Origin: Aquificaceae bacterium
GTDB taxonomy: Bacteria; Aquificota; Aquificia; Aquificales; Aquificaceae
Reading direction: 5' to 3'
Length of the DNA stretch: 17,321 nucleotides
NCBI GenBank assembly: GCA_027014185.1
Contig: JALWEK010000014.1
Span: forward strand, 1 to 17,321
Shown piece by piece: positions 14,698 to 17,321 of the stretch (positions are counted from its first letter, which is position 1; each line of letters starts with the position of its first letter). The translations under genes were made by a program, and so were the position numbers. The notes under the pieces were generated by a model. It was not told where the DNA came from and searched no databases. It saw only the letters and a list, made by a program, of their open reading frames with translations.

Positions 14698-15956
14698 TGC
14701 CGGGCCTTTTCCTTCTCCTGGCATTAGCTTTCAGCCTCGCCTTCGGAGGTGCCGGTGTGGTCGAAAAAGTTCTCCCCAACGGGGTTAAGCTCATAGTGAA
14801 GGAAACTAAGGGGAAAGGGATAGTCTCCGGTGTTGTCTTCTTCAGGGGCGGGCAGCACGGAGAGAAGAAAAAGGGGGAGACCCACCTACTCTTTACCCTA
14901 CTTCTTAAGGGGAGCGAGAAGTATCCGAGCTCGTACGATATATCCCTGCCCTTCGAGAACTACGGGGGCTACATATACTCCTCCTCGGGAGATGACTTCT
15001 CCGAGATAGGCTTTGCAACGAGGGTAGAAGGCCTGGAGAAAGGTCTGGATGTGATCAAAGACGTTATAGAAAGACCGCTCTTCAGGGAGGAAGACATAGA
15101 GAGGGAGAAAAAGAACACGATAGTCTCCATAAGGTCGAAGAGGGAGAGGGGTATGGAGTTTGCGATGGAGAACCTCAGAAAGCTAACCTACAAAGGGACA
15201 CCCTACGAGAACTCCCCGCTGGGGACGGAGGAGAGCGTTAAAGAGATAGGTAGGGACGACCTTATCCGAAGGCTCTCGGAACTCAGGAGAGGGGGAAACA
15301 TGGTGGTCAGCATAGTGGGGGACGTAGAAGCTCAAAAAGTTCTTGAACTCTTGGAGAGAACTTTCTCCGATATAGAGAAGGGTTTGATAAGCCTGAGAGA
15401 GGAAGAAAACCCCATAAATGAGAGCGAGATCGTGCGGGTGAAGAGGGAGGGGACCCAGGCCACGATCCTCTGTGCCTTCAACGCCCCCCCGAGAACCTCC
15501 GAGGACTACTTCACCTTCAAGGTCCTTTCGAGCGCCCTTGGGGACGGGATGACTTCCATACTCTTTAGGGAACTTAGGGAGAAGAGGGGTTACGCTTACG
15601 CCACCTACGCCTTCTACCCGACCAGGATCTCCTCGCCCAGGCTCTTTTCTTACATAGGCACCTCCCCGGAAAAGAAGGAAGAGGCCCTAAAGGACATGGT
15701 CTCCCTAATCAGAGATCCCGAACTCACCGACGAGGACGTGGAGCTCGCAAAGAGGAAGATAGTGGGGGACTTCCTGCTAGACCATCAGACCAGGCTCAGA
15801 CAGGCGTGGTACCTCGGCTTTTACGAGGTCATGGGCCTCGGATGGAGGATGGACGAGGAGTTTCCCAAGAGGATAGAAGACGTAACCACCGAAGAGGTAA
15901 GGAAGGCTGTCTCAAAGTACATAGATCCATATCACTGTGTGGTGGTGGAGCCGTAG
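14697..15956 (+). CDS. M16B peptidase homologue, non-catalytic subunit, secreted
   Basis: A 419-residue M16 family protein with a signal peptide (LFLLLALAFSLAFGGAG). The zinc site is destroyed: where the partner has HFLEH, this chain reads HLLFT (63-67), keeping only the first His, and the distal VIEEL glutamate position reads IVSIRS. The same landmark GSEKYP follows both, so the alignment is secure. The C-terminal half keeps FRELREKRGYAYATYAF, the Arg/Tyr substrate-binding pair usually found in the inactive partner of M16B heterodimers. With the catalytic chain at 13084-14382 it should form a clamshell peptidase in the periplasm. Start by TAATG overlap with mini-lipoprotein 2. mogA follows after 13 bases. 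Confidence 0.9.
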   Translation: MPGLFLLLALAFSLAFGGAGVVEKVLPNGVKLIVKETKGKGIVSGVVFFRGGQHGEKKKGETHLLFTLLLKGSEKYPSSYDISLPFENYGGYIYSSSGDDFSEIGFATRVEGLEKGLDVIKDVIERPLFREEDIEREKKNTIVSIRSKRERGMEFAMENLRKLTYKGTPYENSPLGTEESVKEIGRDDLIRRLSELRRGGNMVVSIVGDVEAQKVLELLERTFSDIEKGLISLREEENPINESEIVRVKREGTQATILCAFNAPPRTSEDYFTFKVLSSALGDGMTSILFRELREKRGYAYATYAFYPTRISSPRLFSYIGTSPEKKEEALKDMVSLIRDPELTDEDVELAKRKIVGDFLLDHQTRLRQAWYLGFYEVMGLGWRMDEEFPKRIEDVTTEEVRKAVSKYIDPYHCVVVEP

Positions 15957-15969
15957 TTAAAATATCCCT

Positions 15970-16497
15970 ATGGAAGCTATCATAGGCGTGGTAACTATCT
16001 CGGACAGGGCGAGCAGGGGGGAGTACGAAGATATAAGCGGCAAGGCGATCATAGAGTACCTCAAGGAGGTTATAAAGACCCCGTACAGGATCGAATACAG
16101 GGTGATACCGGACGAAAGGGAGCTCATAGAGAGAACCTTCAAAGAGCTGGTGGATGAGGTCGGATGCAGTCTAATACTGACAACGGGCGGAACGGGTCCC
16201 GCTCCCAGAGACGTTACACCAGAGGCTACCGAGGCCGTTTGTGAGAAGATGCTCCCGGGCTTTGGAGAGCTCATGAGGAGGGTGTCCCTCGAACAGGTCC
16301 CAACAGCCATACTCTCGAGGCAGACCGCAGGTATAAGAAAACACTGCCTCATAGTGAACCTTCCCGGGAAACCACAGTCCATAAGGCTGTGTCTGGACGC
16401 CGTCTTTCCGGCAATACCTTACTGCATAGACCTCATCGGTGGGGCGTTCATAGATACCTACGAGGACAAGGTCAGAGCCTTCAGGCCCTCCAGGTGA
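15970..16497 (+). CDS. mogA: Molybdopterin adenylyltransferase MogA
   Basis: A 175-residue MogA/MoaB-fold protein that adenylylates molybdopterin before molybdenum insertion. Motifs are VTISDRASRGEYEDISG (8-24), the MPT/ATP-binding TTGGTGPAPRDVTPEAT (71-87) and NLPGKP (130-135). The PAPRD and ISG forms favour MogA over MoaB. No other molybdenum cofactor gene is in the window. The ATG is preceded by TAAAAT (15958-15963), 6 bases away, and there is no clear ribosome binding site. The GYD-domain gene follows after 26 bases. Confidence 0.92.
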   Translation: MEAIIGVVTISDRASRGEYEDISGKAIIEYLKEVIKTPYRIEYRVIPDERELIERTFKELVDEVGCSLILTTGGTGPAPRDVTPEATEAVCEKMLPGFGELMRRVSLEQVPTAILSRQTAGIRKHCLIVNLPGKPQSIRLCLDAVFPAIPYCIDLIGGAFIDTYEDKVRAFRPSR

Positions 16498-16510
16498 TAG
16501 AATTTTAATA

Positions 16511-16516
16511 GGAGGT
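16511..16516 (+). promoter_or_regulatory. Ribosome binding site fixing the GYD gene start
   Basis: GGAGGT is 7 bases before ATG 16524. A GTG at 16515 in the same frame overlaps this site, so the ATG is the better start and the protein loses three residues relative to the longest frame. Confidence 0.7.
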
Positions 16517-16523
16517 GGAGGTC

Positions 16524-16823
16524 ATGCCTGTATTTGTGATGCTCACAACTTTAACGGACGAAGGCGCCAAAACTTTGAAGCACAAGCCCCAGAGGATCAA
16601 AGAGGTCGATAAGGAGGTTATGGAGAAGTTCGGGGTAAAGATAATTGCACAGTACGCGGTGATGGGCCCCTACGACTTCGTGAACATACTCGAGGCTCCG
16701 GACAACGACACCGTAGTGAAGATGGCCATCGAGCTCAGCTCGAGGGGAACGATAAGAACGCTCACGATGCCCGCGATAGACATAGATACCCTCATAAAGG
16801 ACCTGGAAGAGCTTTCCAAATAA
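16524..16823 (+). CDS. GYD-domain protein
   Basis: A 99-residue protein matching the GYD family of small alpha/beta ferredoxin-like-fold proteins. The visible pattern is FVMLTTLTDEGAKTLKHKPQRIKEV, then YAVMGPYDFVNILEAPD, which holds the GxYD signature, and the late SRGTIRTLTMPAID. Such proteins occur widely in bacteria and archaea but no biochemical role is established. It lies between mogA and ispG on the same strand and is only 24 bases from ispG, so it may be co-transcribed. Nothing in the sequence ties it to either pathway. Confidence 0.85.
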   Translation: MPVFVMLTTLTDEGAKTLKHKPQRIKEVDKEVMEKFGVKIIAQYAVMGPYDFVNILEAPDNDTVVKMAIELSSRGTIRTLTMPAIDIDTLIKDLEELSK

Positions 16824-16834
16824 GGTTTTAGGTC

Positions 16835-16840
16835 TATCTT
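16835..16840 (+). promoter_or_regulatory. -10-like box before ispG
   Basis: TATCTT, the hexamer used as -10 at feoA, lies 7 bases before the ispG ATG. The -35 region is weak (TTTCCA at 16813-16818, 16-base spacer). No ribosome binding site is visible. Possible leaderless promoter. Confidence 0.35.
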
Positions 16841-16847
16841 ATCCTCT

Positions 16848-17321
16848 ATGGTAGAGAGGAGAAAAACCCGCCAGATAAGTGTGGGCAACGTGAAGATCGG
16901 GGGAGACGCCCCCGTAGTTGTCCAGTCGATGACCTCCACCAAGACCCACGATGTGGACGCGACCTTAGATCAGATAGACAGGCTCTACAGGGCCGGATGT
17001 GAGATAGTCAGGGTGGCCGTTCCCCATCAGGAAGACGTCGAGGCCTTGGAGGAGATAGTCAGGAAGAGCCCGATACCGGTTATAGCGGACATACACTTCG
17101 CCCCTTCCTACGCCTTTCTTTCCATGGAAAAGGGCGTCCAGGGTATAAGGATAAATCCGGGAAACATAGGCAAGGAGGAGATCGTAAAGGAGATAGTTGA
17201 GGAGGCGAAGTGCAAGGGTATAGCTGTTAGACTTGGTGTGAACTCAGGCTCGCTGGAGAAGGACCTTCTGGAGAAGTACGGCTACCCCTGCGCCGAGGCC
17301 CTCGCCGAGAGTGCCCTGAGA
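16848..17321 (+). CDS. ispG: 4-hydroxy-3-methylbut-2-enyl diphosphate synthase IspG (5' part)
   Basis: The first 158 residues of IspG/GcpE, the Fe-S enzyme of the non-mevalonate isoprenoid pathway that reduces MEcPP to HMBPP. Recognisable segments are RRKTRQISVGNVKIGG near the start, VVVQSMTSTKTHDVDAT, RAGCEIVRVAVP, PVIADIHFAPSYA, GIRINPGNIG and AVRLGVNSGSLEKDLL. The C-terminal domain with the Fe-S cysteines lies past the window end, so integrity cannot be judged. The ATG at 16848 gives the standard family N-terminus. Confidence 0.96.
   Translation, partial: MVERRKTRQISVGNVKIGGDAPVVVQSMTSTKTHDVDATLDQIDRLYRAGCEIVRVAVPHQEDVEALEEIVRKSPIPVIADIHFAPSYAFLSMEKGVQGIRINPGNIGKEEIVKEIVEEAKCKGIAVRLGVNSGSLEKDLLEKYGYPCAEALAESALR

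Noticed and set aside
14558..14794. Minus-strand frame over mini-lipoprotein 2
   Set aside because: The plus strand encodes a lipobox protein with a close paralogue next to it; the antisense frame is Arg/Pro-rich noise.
1..17321. Mobile elements, CRISPR arrays, tRNA or rRNA genes
   Set aside because: Looked for transposase-like frames, regularly spaced repeats and tRNA cloverleaf cores; none was seen. The only close direct repeat is the lipoprotein gene duplication.

Overview
The window looks like a chromosomal segment of a thermophilic, probably chemolithoautotrophic bacterium of the Aquificota type. This is inferred from the charged Glu/Lys/Arg-rich proteins, heavy use of AGG/AGA and ATA codons, very tight gene packing with ATGA and TAATG overlaps, and gene content (GcvH-like lipoyl carrier, lipoate ligase of sulfur-oxidiser style, MEP-pathway ispG). 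No rRNA, tRNA, CRISPR array, insertion sequence or prophage gene was seen. Almost every base is coding, so no gene-free stretch exceeds 300 bases.

Layout. (1) 1-2870, minus strand: a lipoprotein-like hypothetical gene, then an operon-like run of ArgA-type GNAT acetyltransferase, LolD-type ABC ATPase, MidA-type methyltransferase and a GcvH/lipoyl carrier protein cut by the window edge. (2) 2926-5130, plus strand: a 734-residue fusion of a complete lipoate-protein ligase, a cysteine-rich DUF116 domain and a C-terminal domain resembling the acetyl-CoA synthase epsilon subunit (CdhB). (3) 5093-5269: a beheaded Uma2-family gene remnant wedged between convergent genes. (4) 5268-7674, minus: feoA and feoB ferrous iron uptake, each preceded by the same 17-bp inverted repeat, the one before feoA lying on the -10 box. 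(5) 7742-9731, minus: Mut7-C/zinc-ribbon protein, trpF, era. (6) 9748-17321, plus: an acyl-ligase/ACP/acyltransferase fusion, fur, a YbgC-type thioesterase, an M16 peptidase pair (one active, one lacking the catalytic motif) with two tandemly duplicated glycine-zipper mini-lipoproteins between them, mogA, a GYD-domain protein and the 5' part of ispG.

How it fits together. The lipoate ligase fusion and the GcvH-like carrier suggest a local lipoylation theme. The Fur regulator and the repeated operator in front of feoA and feoB suggest a local iron circuit. The translationally coupled M16-lipoprotein-lipoprotein-M16 cassette is the most self-contained candidate for an undescribed system: two envelope peptidase subunits made together with two tiny lipid-anchored helical proteins. 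Many genes here carry a TATATT/TATCTT-like -10 box only 6-10 bases before the start codon, suggesting frequent leaderless transcripts.
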